This document shows positions 1 through 6,016 of a stretch of 7,347 bases of DNA, piece after piece (position 1 is the first letter of the stretch; each line of letters begins with the position of its first letter). A program made the position numbers and the translations under genes. The DNA comes from Chloroflexota bacterium (GTDB lineage: Bacteria > Chloroflexota > Dehalococcoidia > Dehalococcoidales > UBA3254), in the NCBI GenBank assembly GCA_017860765.1, contig JAGDMY010000080.1:1-7347 (forward strand). Reading direction: 5' to 3'. The notes below the pieces were generated by a model. The model had not been told where the DNA came from. It saw only the letters and a program-made list of their open reading frames with translations, and did no database searches.

Positions 1-95
1 CCGGCTTAACCAAGAAATATGTCGTCGCGCTGGACAATATCGAGAAAATAGGCGATAAAGTAATCCTGCGCATTAAAGCAGAGGACCTCAAATAA
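1..95 (+). CDS. C-terminal end of a PRC-barrel-like protein (5' part outside window)
   Basis: An open frame enters from the left edge (first full codon at position 3) and ends at TAA 93-95, giving 30 residues that begin GLTKKYVVALDNIEKIG and end IKAEDLK. The pattern of a short beta segment (YVVALDNI), then K-I-G-D, then a second strand (KVILRI) resembles the last strands of PRC-barrel domains, such as those of Firmicutes YlmC/YmxH-type proteins, where a 'V-P-x-x-x-I-x-x-I-G-x-x-V-I' pattern is usual. That family assignment is inference from a short fragment. A gap of 124 bp separates it from the next gene on the same strand, so they may or may not share a transcript. The upstream gene body is needed to settle function. 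Confidence 0.5.
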   Translation, partial: GLTKKYVVALDNIEKIGDKVILRIKAEDLK

Positions 96-219
96 GATCA
101 GTTGAAGTCTGCCCAATTTTTAAAGGTCAGCGTTAATAGCTGGAGAGTGTCCCTCATGAACGAGGCCTGGCACGTTTTGGCATTGAGAGCGGTAATGTCC
201 GCAGGCAAGGAGGAAAAGC
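96..219. other. Intergenic gap between the PRC-barrel-like gene and the DUF2780 gene
   Basis: This 124-bp gap holds no clear GC-rich hairpin with a T-run and no convincing -35/-10 pair. The short run ATTTTT at 115-120 is not preceded by a strong stem. The only clear signal is the Shine-Dalgarno box AAGGAGG at 207-213, six bases before the ATG at 220. Read-through from the upstream gene is therefore possible. Confidence 0.5.
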
Positions 220-585
220 ATGGAATTATTAGAGAACCTTACCAAGCAGCTGGGAGTAAGTGAAACTCAAGCCCAGGGCGGAGCTGGTTTGATCTTAAAG
301 CAAGCCAGGGAAAAGCTAGGAGGAGAAGATTTTGTTAAAGTATCCAGCGCGATACCCGGTATAGAGGGCTTGATCAGCGCCGCTCCGGCCGGCGGTGGGG
401 GTATGCTCAGTGGTCTGGGTAAGACGCTGGGAGGTGCGGGCGGTTTAGCCGGCCTGGCCGGTGGTTTTTCGCAGTTGGGTCTCGACAGCAGCATGATCGG
501 CAAGTTTCTACCCGTTATTCTTAGCTTCGTCCAGAGCAAAGGTGGAGACGGAGTTAAATCAATTCTGGAGAAGGCCTTGAGGTAA
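220..585 (+). CDS. DUF2780 (VcgC/VcgE-like) small Gly/Ala-rich protein
   Basis: This 121-residue protein matches the DUF2780 pattern from memory of the family. It has an N-terminal helix (MELLENLTKQLGVSETQA), a G-G-A-G-L-I-L-K-Q-A-R segment at 20-30, G-E-D-F at 35-38, I-P-G-I-E-G-L at 45-51, a low-complexity Gly/Ala/Leu stretch at 57-82, and a C-terminal block L-G-L-D (86-89) then M-I-G-K-F-L-P-V-I at 92-100, followed by VQSKGGDGV. Typical members have the same order of blocks and similar length, so it looks complete. The molecular function of the family is unknown to me. No signal peptide or clear membrane span is seen, so it is probably cytoplasmic and largely helical. The start is well supported: ATG 220 follows AAGGAGG (207-213) with a six-base spacer. 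Its stop (583-585) lies only seven bases from the end of the converging ATPase frame. Family call is fairly firm; function is open. Confidence 0.8.
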   Translation: MELLENLTKQLGVSETQAQGGAGLILKQAREKLGGEDFVKVSSAIPGIEGLISAAPAGGGGMLSGLGKTLGGAGGLAGLAGGFSQLGLDSSMIGKFLPVILSFVQSKGGDGVKSILEKALR

Positions 586-592
586 CCTGCTA

Positions 593-3016
593 CTACGGAA
601 TTATCCTGCTTATGCTGTTTCCCTCCATCACTCCCAGGCAGGCGTGAGTTTGCCATCTGGGTTCTGCCAGAGAGGCAGCCATCCCAGGGCCAGGACCTGT
701 ACAGATATTCCGGTCTTTGCCGGGCGTACGGTCAGCTTCGAGCTGCGCCATCCGCTGTTGCATGGCTCCCACTGTATCCTGGGCGCGTTGTATATCCCGG
801 GACTCTTTCATTGAACGGCTGACGCCGCTCATTGTTGATCTGGCGCCCGTGGCCCTCCTCCCTAAGAACCCGCTCAGCAGGGTCGTCCCGAAAGACATCG
901 CCGCTTGCATTTGCTGTTGTCTGGCCTGGTCTTTTTCCCGTTCAACAGCCGCCTGCGCTCTTCGCATCTGCTCCTGCAAAGAGGCGAACTTCGGCGCATA
1001 TTTCTGTCTCAGTTTGTCAGTTTCCGCATCGCGCTGTTCGCGGGCCTTTTGCTGCAGCCTGACCCGAAAATCTCGCTCTGATTCATTTACCCGGGAAAAT
1101 TCCTTCAAACCGGGGCTCCTCCATAATTCTATCTTCTGGTTCTGGGAAAGCCAGTTAGCCAGGTCCTTTTTCCAGTAAGCATAACTCTCAGCTTTCAGGG
1201 CGATGCCCGGTAAGTCAGCGTATCGGGCCGGCTCCACAGGTGATTGCTCCAGGTCATTTAATTTCACCTTAATCTCGGCCACCGTGCTCCAATCAATGGA
1301 GACCGGACCTTCGGTAACCTCTGCCAGGTAGAAAATGTCCTTAATCAGGTTCACCCCTGCTTTCAGGTCTACAAATTGAATTGCCCCGGCTCCAATTACC
1401 GTCGGTTGATAAAGCAGGCTGCTACCGGCAGGCTGGCGGCCTCTGACAGGTATAAAATACTGTGTAACTCTGGGCGGCACGACTGGACGCGTTCCCGGCG
1501 TCAAGGTTGTCGCCGTTCTAATGCCGGATTGCGCCGCGGGAGCCGAAGGAGCAACTGCAGCAATTGCCGCTGTGGTAGCAGACGGCGGGCTGGCAATCTT
1601 TAATTTTAGCGGGTCCATCAACAATTTAATCTGGCTGCGGGTTAAGGGTCCCCTCAAATAGGACATTGCCCAGCGTGTCTCAAACACAATGGGGGCATCA
1701 TCATGGACGTTATTCATTAGAAATATCCGGTTGCTCAGGCCGGCCAGAGTTTGTTCCATGCCCTGACGGTCCCACTTTACTCCGCTGGAAGCAGCCACCC
1801 CTTCCAATCCCTCCAGCACCCGGGCTTTATCGCGTTCAGTCTGCAACCTCCCAATGAACCAGGTCCCGGTGTTGGAAAGGCCCTTATAGTCCAGGTCCAC
1901 AGGATTTTGTGTTGCCAGCACAATCCCTACACCGAAGGCCCGGGCTTGCTTTATTAAGGTAAGCAAAGGCATTTTCGAGGGAGGATTAGCCACAGGTGGG
2001 AAGAATCCAAAGATTTCGTCCATGTACACGATAGACCTGAGGCTGGTGGTGCCGGACTGAGTGCGCATCCAGCCGAGGATCTGGTTGAGAAGCAGCGAAA
2101 CGAAAAACATGCGTTCAGCGTCATTCAAATGGGCAATCGAAAAAACGGAAATTCTAGGCTTGCCTGTATTCGTGTGCAGCATGGAACTTATATCCAGTGG
2201 TTCGCCTTCCAGCCAGGTGCTGAAACCCGGCGCCGCCAGCAAATTATTTAAAGCCAGGGCCAGCGCAAAACGGTCTTTGGCAGGATAAAAAGACTCAATA
2301 TCCATGATCCCGATTCTGCTAACCGGGGGCGTTTGAATTTGCTGGATTAAGGCCGCAATTCCCATATCACGCTGCTCTTTCCAGGCCAGGTTAAGCAATG
2401 TCGAGATTAAAATATGTTCCCGGCTTTTAATGGGATCAGCTTCAATCCCGATTACCCCCAGGAGACTGGTGGCGGTGGTATTGATACGCTCCCGGAGTAG
2501 TTCCTCATCCTCCAGAATAGCCTGCGGCGGGGGAGCAAATGATTTTAAGATAGACACCGGGATGCCAGCAGTGCTTCCGGGGGTGTAAATAACAAAATCT
2601 GCCGACTCTCTTAACCTGCGAATGCGGTCCCCACTCTCTCCCCAGCCAGCCAGCCCGTTTTTCCACATCTCTGCCTGCTTCCCGGCATACTCCTCAGGGG
2701 ACAAACCCTTCTTCCGGGCATCCTCCTCATTTACCCAGGGCATAAAATCTTCCGGTTTTAGATCGGGGAAGGTCAGTAAAAGGTTTGTCAAATCCCCTTT
2801 GGGGTCTATAGCTATGGCAGGAATGCTGTCTATCGCTGCTTCTTCCAAAAGAGCAATGCAAAGACCGGTTTTACCGCTCCCGGTCATTCCCACGCAGACG
2901 GCATGGGTTACCAGGTCTTTGGAATCATAAAGAAAAACACCGCCGGGAGACTTGCTTTCAGCCATAGAATAAGGCCTGCCCAGGTAGAAAACACCCAGTT
3001 TTTCATAGTCTTCCAT
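593..3016 (-). CDS. HerA/DUF87/DUF853-type ATP-binding protein, C-terminus frameshifted
   Basis: This 807-residue protein is a cytoplasmic P-loop ATPase of the HerA/FtsK-like translocase class. Residues 8-18 carry the family opening (LGVFYLGRPYS). Walker A is GMTGSGKT at 43-50, then IDPKGDL at 70-76, SREHILIS at 198-205, Walker B IVYMDE at 329-334, and the sensor region ATQNPVDLDYKGLSN from 368. A charged TERDKAR segment begins near 393 and may supply an arginine finger. A Pro/Ala/Thr linker (about 476-517) leads to a C-terminal part with predicted coiled coils (about 644-707 and 735-761) around a hydrophobic Gly-rich patch. The start is ATG at 3016, eight bases after GGAGG; a GTG at 3025 lies inside that Shine-Dalgarno box and is not usable. 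The last 46 residues in this frame do not resemble the family; the expected ending is encoded in another frame (628-735). Known HerA proteins pump DNA with NurA nuclease, but no NurA gene is nearby, so the substrate is unknown. Confidence 0.88.
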   Translation of the reverse strand: MEDYEKLGVFYLGRPYSMAESKSPGGVFLYDSKDLVTHAVCVGMTGSGKTGLCIALLEEAAIDSIPAIAIDPKGDLTNLLLTFPDLKPEDFMPWVNEEDARKKGLSPEEYAGKQAEMWKNGLAGWGESGDRIRRLRESADFVIYTPGSTAGIPVSILKSFAPPPQAILEDEELLRERINTTATSLLGVIGIEADPIKSREHILISTLLNLAWKEQRDMGIAALIQQIQTPPVSRIGIMDIESFYPAKDRFALALALNNLLAAPGFSTWLEGEPLDISSMLHTNTGKPRISVFSIAHLNDAERMFFVSLLLNQILGWMRTQSGTTSLRSIVYMDEIFGFFPPVANPPSKMPLLTLIKQARAFGVGIVLATQNPVDLDYKGLSNTGTWFIGRLQTERDKARVLEGLEGVAASSGVKWDRQGMEQTLAGLSNRIFLMNNVHDDAPIVFETRWAMSYLRGPLTRSQIKLLMDPLKLKIASPPSATTAAIAAVAPSAPAAQSGIRTATTLTPGTRPVVPPRVTQYFIPVRGRQPAGSSLLYQPTVIGAGAIQFVDLKAGVNLIKDIFYLAEVTEGPVSIDWSTVAEIKVKLNDLEQSPVEPARYADLPGIALKAESYAYWKKDLANWLSQNQKIELWRSPGLKEFSRVNESERDFRVRLQQKAREQRDAETDKLRQKYAPKFASLQEQMRRAQAAVEREKDQARQQQMQAAMSFGTTLLSGFLGRRATGARSTMSGVSRSMKESRDIQRAQDTVGAMQQRMAQLEADRTPGKDRNICTGPGPGMAASLAEPRWQTHACLGVMEGNSISRIIP
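628..735 (-). pseudogene. Displaced conserved C-terminal end of the ATPase (other reading frame)
   Basis: In the frame one base forward of the main ATPase frame, 35 codons run from CTG (735-733) to TGA (630-628). They start LTVRPAKTGISVQVLALGW, continue LPLWQ, and end GKLTPAWE. From memory, ATPases of this family end with a similar segment: a V-R-P-x-K motif, I-x-V, then a V-A-L-x-W-x-P strand. The segment has no start codon of its own and no Shine-Dalgarno box, so it is best read as the original 3' end of the upstream coding frame, cut off by a frameshift near 733-742. In homologues I recall a linker of roughly two dozen residues before V-R-P that is absent here, so a small deletion is likely; the linker length is from memory and unverified. 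Confidence 0.72.
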
Positions 3017-3022
3017 CTTTGG

Positions 3023-3031
3023 CACCTCCCC
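3023..3031 (-). promoter_or_regulatory. Strong Shine-Dalgarno box that fixes the ATPase start
   Basis: The minus strand reads GGGGAGGTG here. The core GGAGG lies eight bases before ATG 3016. The in-frame GTG at 3025-3023 is part of the box itself, so the shorter 807-residue protein is preferred over the 810-residue reading. Confidence 0.8.
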
Positions 3032-3056
3032 ACGTTAGTGCTCCGTATATCACCGG

Positions 3057-3076
3057 CTAGCTGTAAAAATAGCTAG
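3057..3076. repeat. Perfect 6-bp inverted repeat at the ATPase promoter
   Basis: The arms CTAGCT (3057-3062) and AGCTAG (3071-3076) flank an eight-base A/T-rich spacer. The repeat covers the expected transcription start (about 3074) of the minus-strand promoter at 3081-3089. It could be an operator overlapping +1, or a hairpin at the 5' end of the ATPase mRNA. No T-run follows in a position that would suggest a terminator. Confidence 0.5.
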
Positions 3077-3080
3077 ATTA

Positions 3081-3089
3081 ATTGTACCA
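3081..3089 (-). promoter_or_regulatory. Extended -10 promoter for the ATPase gene
   Basis: The minus strand reads TGGTACAAT, an extended -10 element (TGn plus TACAAT, five of six to consensus). No good -35 is seen at 17 bp, as is usual for extended -10 promoters. Predicted start is about 3074, giving a leader of about 58 bases before ATG 3016. Confidence 0.5.
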
Positions 3090-3177
3090 CTTGTATAACT
3101 AAAATTGTTACTCTTATGCCCAATGGAATATGGATTCAAGAGACGATCAGCCTAAAGCGTAAGTTGAGTTGAATGTC

Positions 3178-3206
3178 TTGTTGACGAACAACAGGGGGTG
3201 TATAAT
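3178..3206 (+). promoter_or_regulatory. Promoter for the pseudo-S2P gene
   Basis: A perfect TATAAT lies at 3201-3206 and a TTGTTG -35 at 3178-3183, with a 17-bp spacer. The neighbouring TTGACG at 3181 would leave only 14 bp, so it is less likely to be the -35. A short dyad, TTGTT-gacg-AACAA (3178-3191), overlaps the -35 box. Expected transcription start is about 3213, giving a leader of about 47 bases before the TTG start at 3260. Confidence 0.6.
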
Positions 3207-3259
3207 TTGCCTATCTAAAAGGAATTAGTCCGGGAACCGTCAGGTTATGGGATAGGACC

Positions 3260-4336
3260 TTGCGTATAAAAGTACATTTTACCTGGTTTTTCATGATGGC
3301 CCTGGTAATAGCCATCGTAACTACTCAATTCTCCGAGATTTATGTTTTGTGGCAGAGAGTTGTTCTCGCCCTGGTAGTAGTCCTGTTATTTTTAGGGGTT
3401 TCAACTTTGCGAGAGTTAATACTCATCACCGCTGTCTTTCCTAAAGGAGCTCCAATCAAGAAAATCACGCTATTTGTTTTTGGTGCAGTCTACCCGGAGA
3501 GTCAGGATAGGATTATCGCCGTGAACTTGCCGATGCTGTTTTTGGCCAGGTTTTTATCTAACCTGATACTGGCTGCGATTTTCTACGGGCTTTATGCCAC
3601 GTTTGTCAACGCCGACAATTTGATGATGGCCGGTGTGGCCCAATGGCTGGCTTATATTTTTTGCCTGGTATTCCTGCTGCATTTCGTTCCTGCTTTCCCG
3701 CTTACCGGAGGCGAAATCCTGCGGTTGCTCATCTGGAAATCGACCGCTAATTATCATCATGCTACCAATGTTGCCAGTCTGATAGGCTGGGCAGCGGGGC
3801 TGCTCTTAATATTCGCAGGCGTTTTGCTTCTCATAATTACCCGGGACTGGATCATAAGCCTCTTGATAGTTGCCATAGGGTGGATTTTAGAGATTGCCGC
3901 GGGCAATGCCCGCCGCGATCTAAAGACACATCTAATTTTACAGAGCATCAGGGCTGAAGATATTATGTCGCGGGATTATCCGGTTATGCAGCCACAGATG
4001 CTTCTAGGACAGTTGGTCCGGGAATACATCCTGAAAAAGGGATGGCTTTATTTAATAGTGGCAGAGGGGACCAGGCTGGAAGGAGTTTTAACTCTAAAGC
4101 AGATACAGTCTATTCCCGGGCAGCGCTGGAATAATACCACCGTTGGCGATATTATGACTCCCGCCGCCAGGCTCAGGACGGCGCACCTCCAGCAGCCCGC
4201 AGACTCGCTTTTTGAGGAGATGAACTGGCAGGGTATCGATTACGTCCCTGTGTTAGAAGGTGAGAATTTAGTCGGCGTGGTAAACCGAGGGGTTTTAAAA
4301 AGCCTGATCAAGACCCACTTCACATTTGTAGCCTGA
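3260..4336 (+). CDS. Site-2-protease-like (M50) membrane protein with two CBS domains, zinc ligands lost
   Basis: This 358-residue protein has an N-terminal half of about six membrane segments (near 8-24, 33-58, 90-114, 124-146, 172-194, 197-214) and a C-terminal pair of CBS domains (about 230-285, with AEDIMSRDYP; about 293-352, with VGDIMTPA). CBS pairs usually bind adenine nucleotides. The fold landmarks of the M50B family are present: I-K-V-H-F at 3-7, the strand I-T-L-F-V-F-G at 69-75, and P-A-F-P-L-x-G-G at 144-151. However, the HExxH site reads R-E-L-I-L (51-55), and the Asp of the family's P-L-D-G-G motif is Thr149, so both His ligands and the Asp ligand are gone while Glu52 remains. 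Proteolysis by the known zinc mechanism is therefore unlikely; a binding or regulatory role is inferred. The start is TTG 3260 because the family N-terminus aligns there and no upstream in-frame ATG, GTG or TTG exists before a stop; the ribosome site (AGGA at 3254-3257) is weak and very close. It has its own promoter and converges with the hydrolase gene. Confidence 0.85.
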   Translation: MRIKVHFTWFFMMALVIAIVTTQFSEIYVLWQRVVLALVVVLLFLGVSTLRELILITAVFPKGAPIKKITLFVFGAVYPESQDRIIAVNLPMLFLARFLSNLILAAIFYGLYATFVNADNLMMAGVAQWLAYIFCLVFLLHFVPAFPLTGGEILRLLIWKSTANYHHATNVASLIGWAAGLLLIFAGVLLLIITRDWIISLLIVAIGWILEIAAGNARRDLKTHLILQSIRAEDIMSRDYPVMQPQMLLGQLVREYILKKGWLYLIVAEGTRLEGVLTLKQIQSIPGQRWNNTTVGDIMTPAARLRTAHLQQPADSLFEEMNWQGIDYVPVLEGENLVGVVNRGVLKSLIKTHFTFVA

Positions 4337-4357
4337 GGCTAGCTGATTTAAGGCCCC

Positions 4358-5791
4358 CTATTCGGGTAGTGCTCGCGTTGTGAATTCTTCGATTATCTGC
4401 CTCTGTCGACTTTCCTTGGAAAACACCCGCCATTGGGCTTTGTACCAGCGGAAAGGGCTTTGGGCCTGTGAGAAGATATGCAGCCTGACATCACGCGGGT
4501 TGTCGGTTTCCCAGGACACCTGTCCTATGCTCGCCAGTTGGGTCCCGGTGTTGATTTCCACTTCGTAGTGATCGCGCCTAACACCAGGGGGGATTAACCC
4601 CTGTTGGTATACGCTCCAATCTACCTGGACGCTACTTCTCGGGGCAGCCCTGGTTTTTATATATACCCGCCCATCCTGTGGCTGGTCTGCCTCGGCCCAC
4701 CTTGATTGCTCAATTCCTGTCAAAATAGAGAAAGAGTTCCGCTGTACAGTCTGGAAGCTGCTGCGGACATCCGGGATTGAGTTTCCTCCGACTGTATCCT
4801 CCCATTCCGCCCATTTAAAAAAGGAGTCATTGCGATGTAAGAGAGTGCCGCTCTCGGTGAGCACCCCCCCTACGATATCCTGCCAGTAATCGGTACCCGG
4901 GAAAAGGTCAGCCTTATGTTCGAACGAGCCAGCCCTGGTAAAAACAGTGCATTCAATAGTACCCCCGAAGATATAGCGCAGTATTTGGTCTGCAAGATAA
5001 TTGGCCACTTCCTTCAGCCGGGTAAAATCGCCGTGCTCGTATTCTCCGTAGTAGACCGCATCCGCTCCTTCGCCGTACTGGAAAGCAATCGGCACAGCAG
5101 TATCATCCATAACCCTGAGTAGAGCGTCAACCCCGTTAACATCAAACTGGCTGCTCAGCGGGCTAGACTCCCCGGAAAAGAAGGCCAGCCAGTGTTTATT
5201 GGCGCCCACCCATTTTCCGTCTTGAGAGCTTGAGTAATTCAGAATAGACTCCAGCACCCCCCGGTTTGGCATCATCAGTCCCGCTCCCCAGTAGCCCAGG
5301 GCGGTATCTCCACCGACGTAATAAACATCCCCTAAACTAATAATCGGGCTGTTAATGGTAACTACCATGGCTACCTTATCGGCCAGGTTCCCGATATTAT
5401 GGGCCACTGCATAAAGAGCGGCCTTGCCACCCATGCTATGCCCTATCAGGACCAGGTTCTCTTTACCGCGGAAATTTTCGTTGATGCTGTCCGCAATATT
5501 TTTAGCCCAGGTTTCGATGCCCACATCGTTCGGATAGCACCTGCTTAATGTGTCAGTCTCGATATTGATGTTCTGGTGGTTATATTCGTAGTTCGAGATA
5601 TAGGCTGGAATCTGGTTTTCGAGGGAGTCTTTAAGAAGCTGCATGGCACAGCAATCACTATTATAGCCATGGAGAAAAACAAAGTTAACCTGCTTCACCT
5701 TGCCGTCAGGTGCTGAGGCGGCCTGCACCAGGCCCGGGCAGGCCAGGCTGATACCCAGTACAGCTATAATGAGCCAAAACAACTGTTTCAT
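4358..5791 (-). CDS. Exported alpha/beta hydrolase (lipase/esterase-like) with unknown C-terminal domain
   Basis: Starting at ATG 5791, this is a 477-residue secreted protein. Residues 1-24 form a signal peptide (MKQLFWLIIAVLGISL, then VQA before the cut). The alpha/beta-hydrolase part has the oxyanion motif F-L-H-G-Y-N at 39-44, the nucleophile elbow G-H-S-M-G-G at 117-122 (Ser119), and a likely catalytic His253 in Y-E-H-G-D-F; Asp229/230 or a nearby acid could complete the triad. Cys47, Cys48 and Cys85 may form disulfides outside the cell. Family context suggests an ester bond substrate (lipid, peptide or polysaccharide ester), but the substrate cannot be read. Residues about 280-477 are a second, mostly beta-rich region I do not recognise. 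An upstream in-frame ATG at 5860 would add 23 residues, but it overlaps the best -10 box, so it is rejected as start. The Shine-Dalgarno signal is weak at both. The gene is divergent from the secreted propeller gene. Confidence 0.82.
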   Translation of the reverse strand: MKQLFWLIIAVLGISLACPGLVQAASAPDGKVKQVNFVFLHGYNSDCCAMQLLKDSLENQIPAYISNYEYNHQNINIETDTLSRCYPNDVGIETWAKNIADSINENFRGKENLVLIGHSMGGKAALYAVAHNIGNLADKVAMVVTINSPIISLGDVYYVGGDTALGYWGAGLMMPNRGVLESILNYSSSQDGKWVGANKHWLAFFSGESSPLSSQFDVNGVDALLRVMDDTAVPIAFQYGEGADAVYYGEYEHGDFTRLKEVANYLADQILRYIFGGTIECTVFTRAGSFEHKADLFPGTDYWQDIVGGVLTESGTLLHRNDSFFKWAEWEDTVGGNSIPDVRSSFQTVQRNSFSILTGIEQSRWAEADQPQDGRVYIKTRAAPRSSVQVDWSVYQQGLIPPGVRRDHYEVEINTGTQLASIGQVSWETDNPRDVRLHIFSQAQSPFRWYKAQWRVFSKESRQRQIIEEFTTRALPE

Positions 5792-5858
5792 AATCGACTT
5801 TAAGAGTTTACCTGCAATTAATCGATGGGAGCGCCGGTCCCGGCTTCGATTAAAGCCC

Positions 5859-5887
5859 ATGATAACACTAAGCAGCCCTTATTTCAA
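5859..5887 (-). promoter_or_regulatory. Promoter for the exported hydrolase gene
   Basis: On the minus strand, TTGAAA (5887-5882) and TATCAT (5864-5859) are separated by 17 bp; each box matches five of six consensus bases. Expected transcription start is about 5852, so the ATG at 5860 would not be in the mRNA. This supports ATG 5791 and a leader of about 60 bases. Confidence 0.6.
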
Positions 5888-5895
5888 CGACCTTG

Positions 5896-5922
5896 AACTG
5901 GGCACCCTAGGATCACCCAGTT
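5896..5922. repeat. Inverted repeat AACTGGG/CCCAGTT between divergent promoters
   Basis: Seven-base arms AACTGGG (5896-5902) and CCCAGTT (5916-5922) are perfect complements around a 13-base spacer that itself contains the palindrome CCTAGG (5906-5911). It lies just upstream of the hydrolase -35 and has no T-run on either side, so an operator is more likely than a terminator. Confidence 0.5.
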
Positions 5923-5937
5923 ATTAACTGATAATAA
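5921..5937. repeat. Inverted repeat TTATTA/TAATAA upstream of the propeller promoter
   Basis: The six-base arms TTATTA (5921-5926) and TAATAA (5932-5937) are perfect complements around ACTGA. The repeat abuts the previous one and ends four bases before the -35 position of the plus-strand promoter. A regulator binding site serving both divergent genes is plausible but inferred. Confidence 0.45.
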
Positions 5938-5941
5938 AAGG

Positions 5942-5970
5942 TTTATGTTAAGGCCGGGCTTTGTTATAAT
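5942..5970 (+). promoter_or_regulatory. Extended -10 promoter for the propeller/TIG gene
   Basis: The sequence TGTTATAAT at 5962-5970 is a perfect TATAAT with a TGn extension. The -35 region at 17 bp (TTTATG, 5942-5947) is poor, as expected for an extended -10 promoter. The start would be near 5977, leaving a leader of about 40 bases. Confidence 0.6.
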
Positions 5971-6000
5971 CATATTCACCGAGCTTAAATTTCACCCTTA

Positions 6001-6010
6001 AGGTGGGGGG
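6001..6010 (+). promoter_or_regulatory. G-rich Shine-Dalgarno box of the propeller/TIG gene
   Basis: AGGTGGGGGG ends six bases before ATG 6017. Upstream CACC (5993-5996) can pair with GGTG (6002-6005) across five bases, so part of the box may be folded; the stem is only four pairs, so any effect would be small. Confidence 0.55.
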
Positions 6011-6016
6011 AATAAT

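Noticed and set aside
156..263. Possible 35-codon leader peptide frame overlapping the start of the DUF2780 gene
   Set aside because: The ATG at 156 has only a weak GGAG ten bases upstream, the product has no recognisable features, and no attenuator-like hairpin follows.
267..656. Minus-strand open frame of 129 codons opposite the DUF2780 gene
   Set aside because: The product is Pro-rich and unlike any family I know, as expected for the antisense of Gly/Ala-rich coding sequence, and it overlaps two supported genes.
3023..3025. GTG as start of the ATPase
   Set aside because: It lies within the Shine-Dalgarno box; the ATG at 3016 has ideal spacing to the same box.
3181..3206. TTGACG at 3181-3186 as the -35 box
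   Set aside because: It leaves a spacer of 14 bp to TATAAT; the overlapping TTGTTG gives 17 bp.
4329..4341. TAGCC-TGA-GGCTA hairpin over the stop codon of the pseudo-S2P gene as a terminator
   Set aside because: The stem is only five pairs and no T-run follows; it is too weak to call.
5736..5747. Lipoprotein lipobox in the hydrolase signal peptide (S-L-A-C)
   Set aside because: The -3 residue is Ser where Leu is expected and Pro follows the Cys; the V-Q-A site further on fits ordinary signal peptidase better.
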